From assembly GCF_041146395.1 (NCBI RefSeq), contig NC_090999.1, positions 72,607,001-72,671,000 of the forward strand: DNA of 64,000 nucleotides. The letters are read 5' to 3'. Positions 49,761-61,262 of this stretch are shown one piece after another. This DNA is from Eulemur rufifrons. Taxonomy: Eukaryota; Chordata; Mammalia; Primates; Lemuridae. The notes under the pieces are model-generated. The model made no database searches, was not told the origin of the DNA, and worked only from the letters and a program-made list of their open reading frames with translations. The first letter of the stretch is position 1, and each line of letters begins with the position of its first letter. Position numbers and translations under genes: made by a program.

Positions 49761-52139
49761 TATTAAAATAATCTATAAATAGATATAGTGCATGGCACCT
49801 TCAAATGAGAGCCATGAATGGAAAAACTTCCTCATCTCTATATTTCCTTAGAACTCCTTTTTCTTAGAAAACCTGGCATGACAAAATTTCATTGGGTCCC
49901 CCTTTGGAAAATGCCAGCATAGGAACTACAATACTTGAATTTTAGAAGTATTGCCTCAATTAATTTAAACAAATCATTTTACCTCCCAAGACCTCAGTTT
50001 CATGGTATATACACAGAAGGACAATAGAAGGGAATTTCCAAAAAACTTATCCAGCTTTTAAATTCTGTAATATAGTAGAGTAAAAATAATTGAGTCTTTA
50101 TTCTTTCTAAGCATCAGCTTTTACAATGTGGAGCACAGTTACAAAAAATACAGGAGACAGTCAATGGTCCCTAATTCCAGAACATCCCACCCATGTTCTT
50201 TGTGTAAGATTCTATGATACCAATTTATACTGATATTAATTTTCCCCTTAAAAGTTGAGGCAAACACACTTAATATTCAAATCCTGCTATTGTTATTCTT
50301 TTAATCAAAGAGTATCACTCTGCTGGGAATATGTGATACAGTAATGGTGGAAAAGATGAATTTACTTGTCAGAAGCTTGTACATCGATAAGTCAGTACTT
50401 TTATTTATACATAATTCTTGATAATCTATATTGCTGTCTCTTCTCCATCAGCTATGTTTGTTTTTTCTCTAAGCTATTTCATTGATCTAATGAATGAGGT
50501 AATATTGTGCACTGAAGATAACATTGGTTGCTCAACTACCCTTGAGTATCTTCAACAGGCAATAACAACCGTTCTCCCTCATAATGAGTTTTAAAAGGCT
50601 GTAATTCTGGAATAATTTCACTTACATCTTGAAAATTCCATTGAGAGTATGCAATGATAAGAGTTCTAATAAGATGAGAAGTTTAGTGTGCTGTTCACAT
50701 TTGCCCTCTTTGCTACTGAAATCCGGAATTCTTCAGATCAGTGAATCAGAACAAGGAAACAAACTGAAAAGTAAACAGATGCCTGTCAGAACTGTCATGT
50801 TGTTTTCATGAATTTGATCTTGTTAGAAAGTTTAACAAAAAAAGATTGAAATACACTGAAAAAAATGATAAATCTGACAAATTAGTCAATTCACAAATGC
50901 AAGAATGTATATGTTGCCTATATATCCAGGAGAGGACTAATATATCTCAAGATTTTTAGGAACCATGTGTCTTAAAAAGAAAAAAAAAAAACCCTCAGTG
51001 GTTACTCATAAATAGTCTTAGCAACATATATTTAGGGCTTCACTATTTTTTTTGGCCAGTTCATGGTCATAGTGAAGATCTGAGATATGAAAATCAGCGA
51101 TACCCCCTTTTTTGATGTCCAATCTATTATTTTCTATCCAAATATTTTATCTTGGAGAAATTATAAATTTATCTGTTCTTAATTTCCTCTTCTATACAAT
51201 ATATTTAATAGATGATTCTATACACTAAATAATGTTATATAAATAGTTAAGTAATATAATACAATTTAAACAATTTAAACAATTTATAATGTTCCTGATA
51301 CATATCAAATACTATATAAAATTGAATCAGCCTCTATCTTGACAAAATTTTACATAAAGGGTCTAAAGTACTTGTAAATAATGTGTAGCCACCATTATTT
51401 CTCCTGTCTTCAAGAATGATAGAAGATACCATCTGCTATCTCTCGCCCATCTTTTTATCTTTTTTCTTTGCAATTGCAAAAGTACATTGATAAGATATGA
51501 GAGTAAATCTTCCTTTCTGTAAAAGTTGAAATTAGACAGTATGTACTAACTGGGAAACTACTGTGAAGCCATCATCATCGTGGGTTGTATTTACTGCTGT
51601 GTAAGTCATAGGCGGCGGGCACCACATGGCTCCCTAGTCATCTGACAGAATTAATGAGCCCATTCAATTGCCTCACTTACTACCCAGTGGTATTTTAGAT
51701 TCCATGGGAAGAATTCAACTGAGTGGTATCCTTGAGAGTTCCAAAATGTCTCAAAGCCAGGGTTTTCAAAGGGTGATTCATGAAATACCTGCCTCAGAAT
51801 AATCAGATGCTATTTAGAGATTTAAAAAAGTCACATTCACAATTTAATTTTATGTTTAAAATAGCTCTTTGATATAGGAACTATTAATAATTATTAAAGT
51901 ATTAATAAAATTATTTTCCATAAAATAGTGGATAATTTTTGTGTACTTACTATGCTCTAGCAATTATATTAAACCATCTTCATAATCTAGTTTTTATTTT
52001 TCAAAAAAAAAACTCTATAAAGTAGATTTCTATCCCACCTATTAGGGAAACTTAGGTTAGGAAGAAATATGATTTTTTCAAGGTCACACAGAGAATGGTT
52101 AACTGAGCTGGGCTAGTAAAATTCATTGCTTATAAAGTC
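49761..52139. other. Unassigned non-coding DNA
   Basis: No gene or family recognised over about 2.4 kb. A tandem 'aatttaaac' motif lies near 51263-51282. Confidence 0.5.
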
Positions 52140-52240
52140 ACATTTACTGAGCTCCTTTTGTGTGCCAAGCCTTGGCTTGGGAATAGAGAACTAATCAAGA
52201 TGAAGCCTCCAACCCTCAAGGTATAGTTTTCATATCTCTT
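52140..52240 (-). mobile_element. L2 3' end, minus strand
   Basis: 'tttactgagctccttttgtg' then 'tgccaagccttggcttggga', 'atcaagatgaagcctccaac', 'cctcaagg' is the reversed L2 tail. Confidence 0.65.
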
Positions 52241-52749
52241 TGATAGAACTGGGAGGGGTCAATGAGCAATGCAACCCAGAACAGCATCGATACAGTATCC
52301 TTTTGGAAGGCACCTGGGTTGCTCATAACTGTATATGTAGTATTTAGCTGCTTGTGCATTGAATATTTAATCAACCTATATTTGTAACAGCAGTAATGAT
52401 CAGTTGTAACCCTACAACTAGAACCACATCTGACTAATGGTAGATGGTTAATAAAGAGTTACTGAATGATAGAATGAGTGAATAATATGCTCTACATGGA
52501 ACTTGCACTAAGGAGGCTGCTGGAAACTTTAAAGTGTTGGCTTAAGTTGCAGAGTAACCTAATGCCATTTCTTCCATGATAAAATCACTTCACTTGATCC
52601 TTGGCCTCTTCTCTTGCAAATATGTCTTCTCTGATCTAAATGGTCTCCTCTGCAAAATTAAAGAGTTTTCCCAGCAGGTGCTTTTGTTTGTTTGTTTGTT
52701 TGTTTTTTGTCTATTCCTCTGCTTTGTATGAAATAGAAGCTATTTCTTA
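52241..52749. other. Unassigned DNA with (GTTT)n
   Basis: A (GTTT)n repeat is at about 52684-52707; nothing else is recognised. Confidence 0.5.
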
Positions 52750-52870
52750 TTTCTGCAATTATTGAGCCTCTACTTTGTTCAAGGTGCATAGTAGGGCTTG
52801 GTAAGCAAGACAGGCATGGATTCAATACTTCACCAGTTTCACATTCTGACGAGAAACATAAAGATATGTT
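52750..52870 (-). mobile_element. L2 3' end, minus strand
   Basis: 'tgcaattattgagcctctac', 'caaggtgcatagtagggctt', 'gcaagacaggcatgg' fit the reversed L2 tail. Confidence 0.6.
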
Positions 52871-54899
52871 GGGAAAGAAAAAAATACAGGCTTATTGTAG
52901 GGGAAAATATAATAAACCAAATTAAATTGATCAGATAATCTAGACAGTGTTTGTTAGGTGGTGATAAAACAAATTAGTCCATTTAAATTAATTCAATTAC
53001 GTTGATATATATTGTTCTGTCTTTAAGTTGTCTTTAAAAGTATAGCACATTTTATTGTGCTTATAAATGTTATATACATTAATATAGCCAGGGGAAAGCA
53101 CATATGAAGATACTTCCTTCTGTCCACTTCTGATGCCAAATGCTAAAAGATGCAAATTTTTGTTAAAGTAATGAAGATTCTCAAATGGCATTATTCTGCT
53201 TATTATGTCTCACAAGATTATACTGAAATTCATTTGTGAAAAAATTCTTTTATAGCTCAATATTCATGGGTCTGGATGCTAAGATTTTGTAACTATTATT
53301 TCAATGTTATTAAAATCAAAAGAAAGTACTGATCCTCTTACAGATACAAACTCTGAACTTCAAAATATATGATATTTAAATGTCCAATAAAAAGACGTAA
53401 TTTCTTACAGTATCCTTATGTTCATTTAAATAATGTCTATGTTTTCAGAATGCTTTTCTACAGAATCAGTTTTTCTGTAGTATATACTCAGATTTTATAT
53501 GACAAGCAACTTTATTAGACTATCAAGCTTTCAACTAGAAAAGCATTGGGAAAAAAATCCGAACAGAATACAAAATGGAGAAAAACCATCTTTTCTGACA
53601 GCTAAAACAGGGTTTTCACAAGAACATTTTTGAAATTGATTCTTGAATGCAAAAATTATTTCCACAATAGGGAGATCCTATTGGCTACAAGCAATTAACA
53701 TCTTCCTTTTCTTCTCATTGCCAGAATCTATCAGAGTAGTTTCATATGAACAAAATAATAATAATAATAATAATAATTCTCAAGAAGAAAAAAATTAAAG
53801 AAAGCTGAAATTTCTTGATCTATTTAAACAAGTATTTTTTAAATCATGTTCACTATTCCTAGAGGTTTTCTTTTCTCATTTAATCTCAAATTACTACATA
53901 AGAAAGTACTTGATATTTGTACACCAACTTTCCCTCACAGAGATCTTTTAAATTCTTAAAGTAAAAAACAAGTATATACAAGTATGCTAAGAACAGAAGC
54001 CTTTAAAAAATTGCTGACACTCATAAAACTGTAGTACACAAATTTGCAGAGGGAGTTAGGAGTGAGGCTAACTTGGAGGACTGGCTAGGAAGAAGATTAA
54101 AAGGTGATACTAAAATGGAGGAGAAATGACTCGGGATACAAACAAAAGATTTGAAAAAGGGGAGAAAGAAGATGGTGTTACCAAAGAATTCAAGATTTCT
54201 ACCTGTATCAAAACCAGAGGAAAATTCGTTAGATTTTTGAGCACTAACTAAAAGCATTAAAAGTTGGCAGCAATATAGGCCTTTAAAACTCTGCAAGGCC
54301 AGGAGAGGAATTGAAGGTAGTGTGAGCATTAATTAGCAATCCATCCGGTGAAAAATGGAGTCTCTCTCTTCAAATAACAAAAGCAAATGGCAACAATAGG
54401 GCAGAGGTGACATGACATCATGTTATAAGGGAAAATGAAATTACCTCCAATGCTATTACCAACATCAAAGTTGACATATAATTATATTAACTGAATTATT
54501 ACTAGTATTTGTGTTACACATGAGTGACAGAAGTTTCTCCTCTGGGTTAGATAGGAGGTTACAGACAACTTACAATGAGAAACATTGGGATTATCAGAGT
54601 GTGAAAACCTTATTTTATGTTTTGCCCCTCCTATAAGATTCAGAAAGAATCAAAGAAAATTTTGTATGATTTGGAGTAAAATAGATACAGGTAAAAATTT
54701 CCCATCTTCTATATCCTACTTGAGAAGTCATAAAACTTGTCAATTTACTTATCTACGACACAAACAAGTTAATAAGGTAAAGAATAGAAAAGAGCTTCAA
54801 AGAGTATCACTCATATTAAATGTCATCTATATCTTTCCTTTCTTTTCTATTCCACTCCATTACCACTGTCTCATTTAGAGTCTCCTCTCTTTATCCTTA
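52871..54899. other. Unassigned non-coding DNA
   Basis: An (AAT)n tract is at 53754-53777. A 102-codon minus-strand frame (54021-54329) has no recognisable domain. Confidence 0.5.
53754..53777. repeat. (AAT)n simple repeat
   Basis: Eight trinucleotide units. Confidence 0.95.
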
Positions 54900-55450
54900 A
54901 GACTACAGCAAGTCTCTAGGCTTCCTGGTTCTCTCTCAAAACAATTTTGGAACTATATCCATCACTAGTATATACAAAATCAAACTAATTTTATTCTCAT
55001 TTCATTAAGCTATAATAACTTCCTCAATGAGTTAAACTACTCTGTATAGCTTGCAAGACCTTCTTTAAATGTGTTTGTACACTCCCATTCATTTTTATTT
55101 CTAATTGTTGCCTCACATGAGTTCCAGCCAACTCTTTATCTGTTATCTACATTGTCTTTATTATTTTCCCTTTTGTATCCTCCTATAATTTCACATTTTG
55201 AAAACTCTTCAAGGCTCAGTTCAAGCTCTTCCATGAAGCAGAACTGATGTATCATAAGCCCAGATGATAGTCTGAGTATATTACATTTATACCCAGAACC
55301 ATATGAATCTTTCTCCATTTAAAAAAAATGGCTTAATTTGTCCCCACAAATAGATGTTATGTTCCCAGAAGCAGGGACTTTTTATACTACTTTTGTATTC
55401 ACTATAGAGCCCAACAGAGTTCTGGATACATGATGGTTAATTCAATGAAT
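54900..55450 (+). mobile_element. L2 LINE 3' region
   Basis: 'gaaaactcttcaaggctcag', 'ttcaagctcttccatgaagc' and the tail 'gttcccagaagcagggactt', 'agagcccaacagagttctgg', 'ttaattcaatgaat' run in L2 order; the 5' half is very diverged. Confidence 0.7.
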
Positions 55451-56489
55451 ATTAGGGATTGGTTTCAGATAGCTTTCTTAATATCAAAACTGGACTACCC
55501 TTAAAAGACTGTTAGGCAGAAGATACTGATTAAAATAGTCTCTTCATTTACAACATGAGAAGTTTTCCAGCTGATAGATTTTATTGCCTGTTATTTAGGC
55601 AATGCAAACACTGTAACAGAGAGCATCTTGTAAACAATATTTGCCTTGACTATTGGGCATAGCCAGCTTTAACTGCTACTTTCAATCTCCCCTAAAGGCT
55701 CAGAAAGGAACTGAAATGCAAAGTATTTAGCAGGGAGACGGACCAAAAATTAAGTTAGAGCACAAAATAAACTGAGTGAAACAGCGAGAAACACAGAAAC
55801 AATGCCAGCTATAGAAATGCAACCTGTTCTCTGTTCCTTCACATTTTCCATTCATTCATATTTCTATGCCACCCTATATAGCCTGACTTTTTTCAATATG
55901 CACAGCTCTTAAGTATAGCTTATTACTACTCTTGTCTTGAAAGAGAGGTATTTACATTTTGGTCTTCCATTGACTTCTCCATTCCTAGTTCTTATCATTT
56001 GAGTAATCTGAGCCTGTCTAGCTCCTTCCTCCATCCTACTAACCAATTTAACCAAGAATTTTAGGTGTAACTCATGGGGTTGAGATGATTTAAAAAAATA
56101 GGCATAGTTCTATATTAAGTTACTCCAGGTTATAAGAAACAGCAACAAGAAATGAGAAGGTAGATCCATGACTGGATAACTTGGCAATGATATGCTGTGC
56201 ATTGAAAATAAAAAGATATGTGGAATGTGCCTTGTGGATCACCTTGAATTTTAGAAAAAAAATAGAAATTTAGATGTAGAGTTAACTTTATATATAATCT
56301 TATTGAAATTTTTGAACATTGGGTTTATTACTTAAATTATTTAAGACTTAATTTCTATATCTATAAAGCATGGATAACTAAATTTGCCCCTGGATCTTTA
56401 TGATCAAGTAGATAAAAAAACATAAAAGTGACTTGTGAGCTACAAGGTAGGTTTCATAAATGAATTATTACTTTTTAAAATAAAATATC
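55451..56489. other. Unassigned non-coding DNA
   Basis: Nothing recognised. Confidence 0.5.
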
Positions 56490-56728
56490 CTGGTTCTTCA
56501 AAAAATTAAACATAGAGTTACCATATGATTTATCAATTCCACTTCTAAGTATACAGTATTAAAATAATTAAAAATAGGTATCAAACAAATATTTATACAC
56601 AAATATTCATAGCAGCACTATGGTTGATAACCAAAAGGTGAAAACAACACAAATATTCATTAACAGATGTATAGATAAACAAAATGCTATATATCCATGC
56701 AATAGAATATTATTCGGATATAATAAAG
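56490..56728 (+). mobile_element. Older L1M 3' part, left segment
   Basis: 'ggttcttcaaaaaattaaac', 'agagttaccatatgattt', 'catagcagcactatggttga', 'gaatattattcgg' is the far 3' part of an old L1. The element is split at 56728/56729 by a younger L1 and resumes at 59453. Confidence 0.8.
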
Positions 56729-58690
56729 AAGAACTAATACCAATCCTCCTCAAACTATTACAAAAAATTGAAGAGGGGATAATTTTCCCTAACTCATTCT
56801 ATGAGGCCAGGATTATCCTGACACCAAAAACAGACCAGGACAAAACAAGAAGCGAAACTATAGCCCAATACCCCTGATGAATATAGATACACAATTCCTC
56901 AATAAAATATTGGCAAACCAAATACAACAGCACGTCACAAAGAAAATACACCACAATCAAGTGGGATTCATCCCAGGGATGCAAGGATGTCTCAGTATAT
57001 GCAAATTGATAAACAAGATACATCACAGCAACATAATGAAAGAAAAAAATCATATGATCATCCCAGTAGATGCAGAAAAAGTTCTTGACAAAATTTAACA
57101 CTGCTTCATGAGAAAAACTCTCAAGAAATCAGGCATGGAAGGATCATACCTCAAAATAATAATGGCCATATATGACAAAACCACAGCTAACATCATACTG
57201 AATGGAGAAAAGTTGAAAATCTTTCCTCTAAGAACTGAAACAAGACTAGGATGCCCATTTTCACCACTCCTCATTAACTTAGTACTAGAAATCCTTACCA
57301 GAGCAATCAGGCAAGAAAAGAAATAAAAGGCATCCAAATTGGAAAAGAGGAAGCCAAATTGTCCTTTGAAGATGACAGGATCTTATATTGAGAAAAACCA
57401 AAAGCCTTCACCAGAAAACTCTTAAAATTGATAAATAAATTCAATAAAGTTGGAGAATATAAACCAATGTAAAACATTAGTAGCATTACTACACATCAAC
57501 AGCTGAAAAAGAAATCAAGAAGGCAATACCATTTACAAAGGCAACTAAAATAAAATAAAATAAAATACCTATGAATAAATTTAACCAAGGGGGTTAAAAG
57601 ATCTCCACAAGGAAAATTACAAATCACCAATAAAATAAATTGCAAAGGACATAAACAAATGAAAATACATCCCATATTCGTGAACAGGAAGAATTAATAT
57701 CATTAAAATGACCATACTTCCCAAAAAAATCTACAGATTCAATACAATCCCTATCAAAATACCAATGCCATTTCCCATAGAAATTAAAAAAAAACAAAAC
57801 TAAAATTTGTATGGAACCAAAAAAGAGCCCAAATAGCCAAAAGCACTCCTGAGCAAAAAGAACCAAGATGGAGGCATCAGGTTACCTGACTTCAAAATAT
57901 ATTACAAGGCCATAGTAACCAAAACAGTATGATACTATTATAAAAACAGACATTAACCAATGGAACAGAGTATAGAACCCAGAAATAAATCTACATGTTT
58001 ACAGCCAACTGATCTCTGACAAAGTCACCAACAACATAGATTGAAAAGATGCCCTACATGATAAATCGTCCTGGGAAAACTGGCTAATAATTTTCAGAAG
58101 AATGAAACTGGACCACTATCTCTCACCATAGAGACTAAAATTCAACTCAAGATCAACTCAAGATATATTAAAGACTTAAATATAAGACCCCAAATTATAA
58201 AACTACTTGAAGGAAATATATAGAAAACTCCTCATGACATTAGTCTAGGCAAAGCTTTTATGACTAAGACCTTAAAAGCACAGTAAACAAAAACAAAAAT
58301 AGACAAACTGGATGATATTAAACTAAAAAACTTCTGCATAGCAGAAGAAACAATCAACAAAGTGAAGAGACAACATCTTGAATGGGCCACAGTATTTGCA
58401 AATTTCTCATCTGACAACATCTCAATAGTTAAAAAAAATAAATAAATCCCATTAAAAATGGCCAAAGGACATGAACAGACAAGAAGGCATACGGATGACC
58501 GACAGGTATATGAAAAAATGTTCAACACCGCTAATCATCAGGGAAATGCAAATCAAAAACACAATGAGATATCATCCCACTCCAATTAGAATGGCTATCA
58601 TTAAAAGGAAAAATTGCAGATCCTGTGAGAATGAGAAGAACAGGGAACTGTTATATACCTGGTGGAAATATAAATTAACATAACACTGTG
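56729..58690 (+). pseudogene. L1 ORF2 reverse-transcriptase pseudogene (5'-truncated)
   Basis: Broken ORF2. RT motifs can be followed: F-Y-E-A-R-I-I-L near 56800; V-G-F-I-P-G-M-Q-G at about 56961-56987; N-I-I-L-N-G-E-K near 57190; then R-L-G-C-P-F-S-P. The catalytic F-A-D-D box reads F-E-D-D at about 57365-57376 and is followed at once by a stop. The C-terminal part (M-K-K-C-S-T-P-L-I-I to W-W-K-Y-K-L-T) is readable at about 58510-58680. At least three frame changes or stops separate these pieces. No endonuclease domain is present. Confidence 0.85.
57543..57568. repeat. (AAAAT)n inside L1
   Basis: Pentamer run within ORF2-derived sequence. Confidence 0.9.
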
Positions 58691-59452
58691 TAAACCAGTA
58701 TGGAATTTCTCAAAAAACTAAAACTAGATCTAGCAATCCCACTACTGGTTATTTAACCAAAGGAAAAGAAATTAGTATATCAGAGGGATACCTGGACTCA
58801 CATGTATATTGTAGCACTATTCACAACAGCAAAGATATAGAATCAACCCAAGTGGCTGTCAACAGGCAAATGGATATAGAAAACACGGTACATATGCACA
58901 ATGGAATACTATTCACCCATAAGAAAGAATGAAATCGTGTCATTTGCAGCAATATGGATGGAACAGAAATCACTGTCTTAAATGAAATAAGCCAGGCAAA
59001 AAAACAAAAAAGATAAATATTATATATTCTCACTCATATGTGGAAGCTAAAAAACTTGATCTAATGGACATAGAGAATAGAATCATAGATACCAGAGACT
59101 GGAAAGGGTGGATGGGGGTAGGGGTGTTGAAGAGAGGTTGGTTATAGGTTCAAATTTGTAGTTAGATAGAATAAACAAGTTGTAATGTTCAATAGTGGAC
59201 TAGGGTGACTCTACTTAGCAACAATATTATGTACATTTCAAAGTTATAAGAAGAGAGGCCTTAAAAATGATGCCAACACATGAAAATGATAAACACTTAA
59301 GATGATGGAAACCCCAAATACCTTGGCTTGATCATTATACATTCTATGCATAAAACAACTCATGTATTTCACAGAAATGTAAATTATTATATACCAGTAA
59401 AAGGGGAGAATATTTAATAGTAAATAAAGTAATAGACCAATTTTTTTTAAAA

Positions 59453-59850
59453 GAGTGTTGTTCAGCTATAAAAAAAATAAAGTACTGATATATGTTACAA
59501 TGTGTGGATGTGAATTAACCTCAAAAACATTGTGCTAAGTGAAAGAAGCCAGATGCAAAAGGATACATACTGTATGATTTTATTTATATGAAATAACCCG
59601 AATAGGTAAATCTATAGAGAAGGAAAGCTGATCAGTAATTATAAGGGACTGGTGGAAGAAAACATGATACCCTGGTTAAAGGATATGGGGTCTCCTTTGT
59701 GAGTGGTGAAAATGTCTTGAAACTAGATAGAGGTGATGGTTGCATAACATTTTGTATGAATTAAATGTCACTGCATTATATACTTTAAAAGGGTTAACTT
59801 ATGTTTTGTGAATTTTGCTCACTTGAAAAAAGAAAGAAAGAAATACAAGA
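59453..59850 (+). mobile_element. Older L1M 3' part, right segment
   Basis: Continues the L1 split at 56728: 'aaagtactgatatatgttac', 'gtgctaagtgaaagaagcca', 'tgtatgattttatttatatg', 'tatatactttaaaagggtta' and an A-rich end at about 59825-59850. Confidence 0.85.
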
Positions 59851-61262
59851 GATTGAAATGCTTCTATCTCACATGGGTCATATTGCCACCGACAGCATTA
59901 CCTAGTATAAATGTTCTAATGCCATTTTCTCTTCATGGTCTACATAAATTTAACTAATATAATAGCTGGTAATTCATAGAGATCTATCAAACATAAATAG
60001 CCACTTTTATTTTTAAGTATGGTAATATTAATTGGTTGAGTTTAAGTAAGAAATAGTGTAAATAAATTTAAAATAAAGATTATAACTCTCCTGTGGTTTA
60101 CATTTGGATGTAGTTCATGTTGACTTTGTATATCCTTTGAGGAAAAATCTACATGCTTCAGTTTGTATTCAGCAATACAATATCCACCACTTTGAATTGT
60201 TGGCAGGAAATAGCTATTTAGCATTAGTCATTTTGCACATTTTATAACATAATGATTGCAATCCAACCCAAAGGACAGATACTCTATTGCCAAGAATGGA
60301 ATTAGGCTTAGATTTATCTTTAATGGAGAAATATGTTATATTTTTAAAAGCAGTGAAAAAACAAATAGTCATGAAGGGTCAAAGTTGGTAGAATTTGTTA
60401 TAGTCTAGCTTAGGTATAACTTTTCTACTTTTGAAGCAACTAGTGAATCACCAATGACAAGCCTAATTAAAATAGTCTCCACTATGTAACTGAGATACTA
60501 AACAGATGGTAGAAATAAAGATGTGCTGAACAGGCCATAAATAATTGAGACAGAAAAAAGTACAACGGGAAGTACAAGCTAGTCCGAGCAGTTTGTGTGA
60601 GTATGCATAGTCTTCTGATATGTTAGCATATGCCTTTAGCATTATACCTTTACAAATACACAATGTGAGATATATGACATTATTCTTGGAAACTGAACAC
60701 TGTAGATGCTATAAAGATAATCCATAAAATGTAGCAAAGGCTTATAACATAATAATCTATTGAAAAATGATGTAAAAAGGAAAGCATATAAACGAAATAG
60801 ACAATTGGAAGGCAACATAAGAGTTCATAGTCCCTATGAGCAGTGAATTGATAGTAGTAATTTGATTATATCATTTCTCATCATAAAGCCAATATTCATT
60901 GTCACTGCGAAATCTGTTTCTCTTCCTGTGCTGAACCTTCCAACAGAATGGATTTTTACTGTGATAGGGATTTAAAATATTAAAGGAGAAAATGAGCCTT
61001 TACAATTTTCTGTCTAAACCATACAATAGCCAGAAACTCTGCACAACACAAGTACATGGTATTATGTTCACAGAACATGCATTCCCAGAGCATGTGCCTT
61101 GGTCTATACTACTACCAATGATACACAACCAAGTTTAGCACTTCAAGAATATCATTAGGAGAAATGGGTATAATAGAGCTCAGTTCTCTACAGAGGTGAA
61201 AGAGGAAGAGTTATAAGAAAACTAGGACATAGATAATGTAGTCAACCTAACTATTAATTATA
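59851..61262. other. Unassigned non-coding DNA
   Basis: No gene or family recognised. Confidence 0.5.

Larger units (their letters stand above)
56729..59452 (+). mobile_element. Younger L1 (L1MA-like), 5'-truncated, nested
   Basis: A 2.7-kb L1 beginning inside ORF2 and running through the 3'UTR: 'cactcatatgtggaagctaa' near 59030, then a T/A-rich end at 59440-59452. A related segment flanks both sides (56705-56728 and 59453-59482), so the insertion carried a target duplication of about 24-30 bp or landed beside a copy of it. The sequence stays close to L1MA/L1PB-class consensus wording, so it is younger than its host L1. Confidence 0.85.

Noticed and set aside
54021..54329. 102-codon minus-strand open frame
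   Set aside because: No recognisable domain and no repeat or gene context; within chance expectation for a window of this size.
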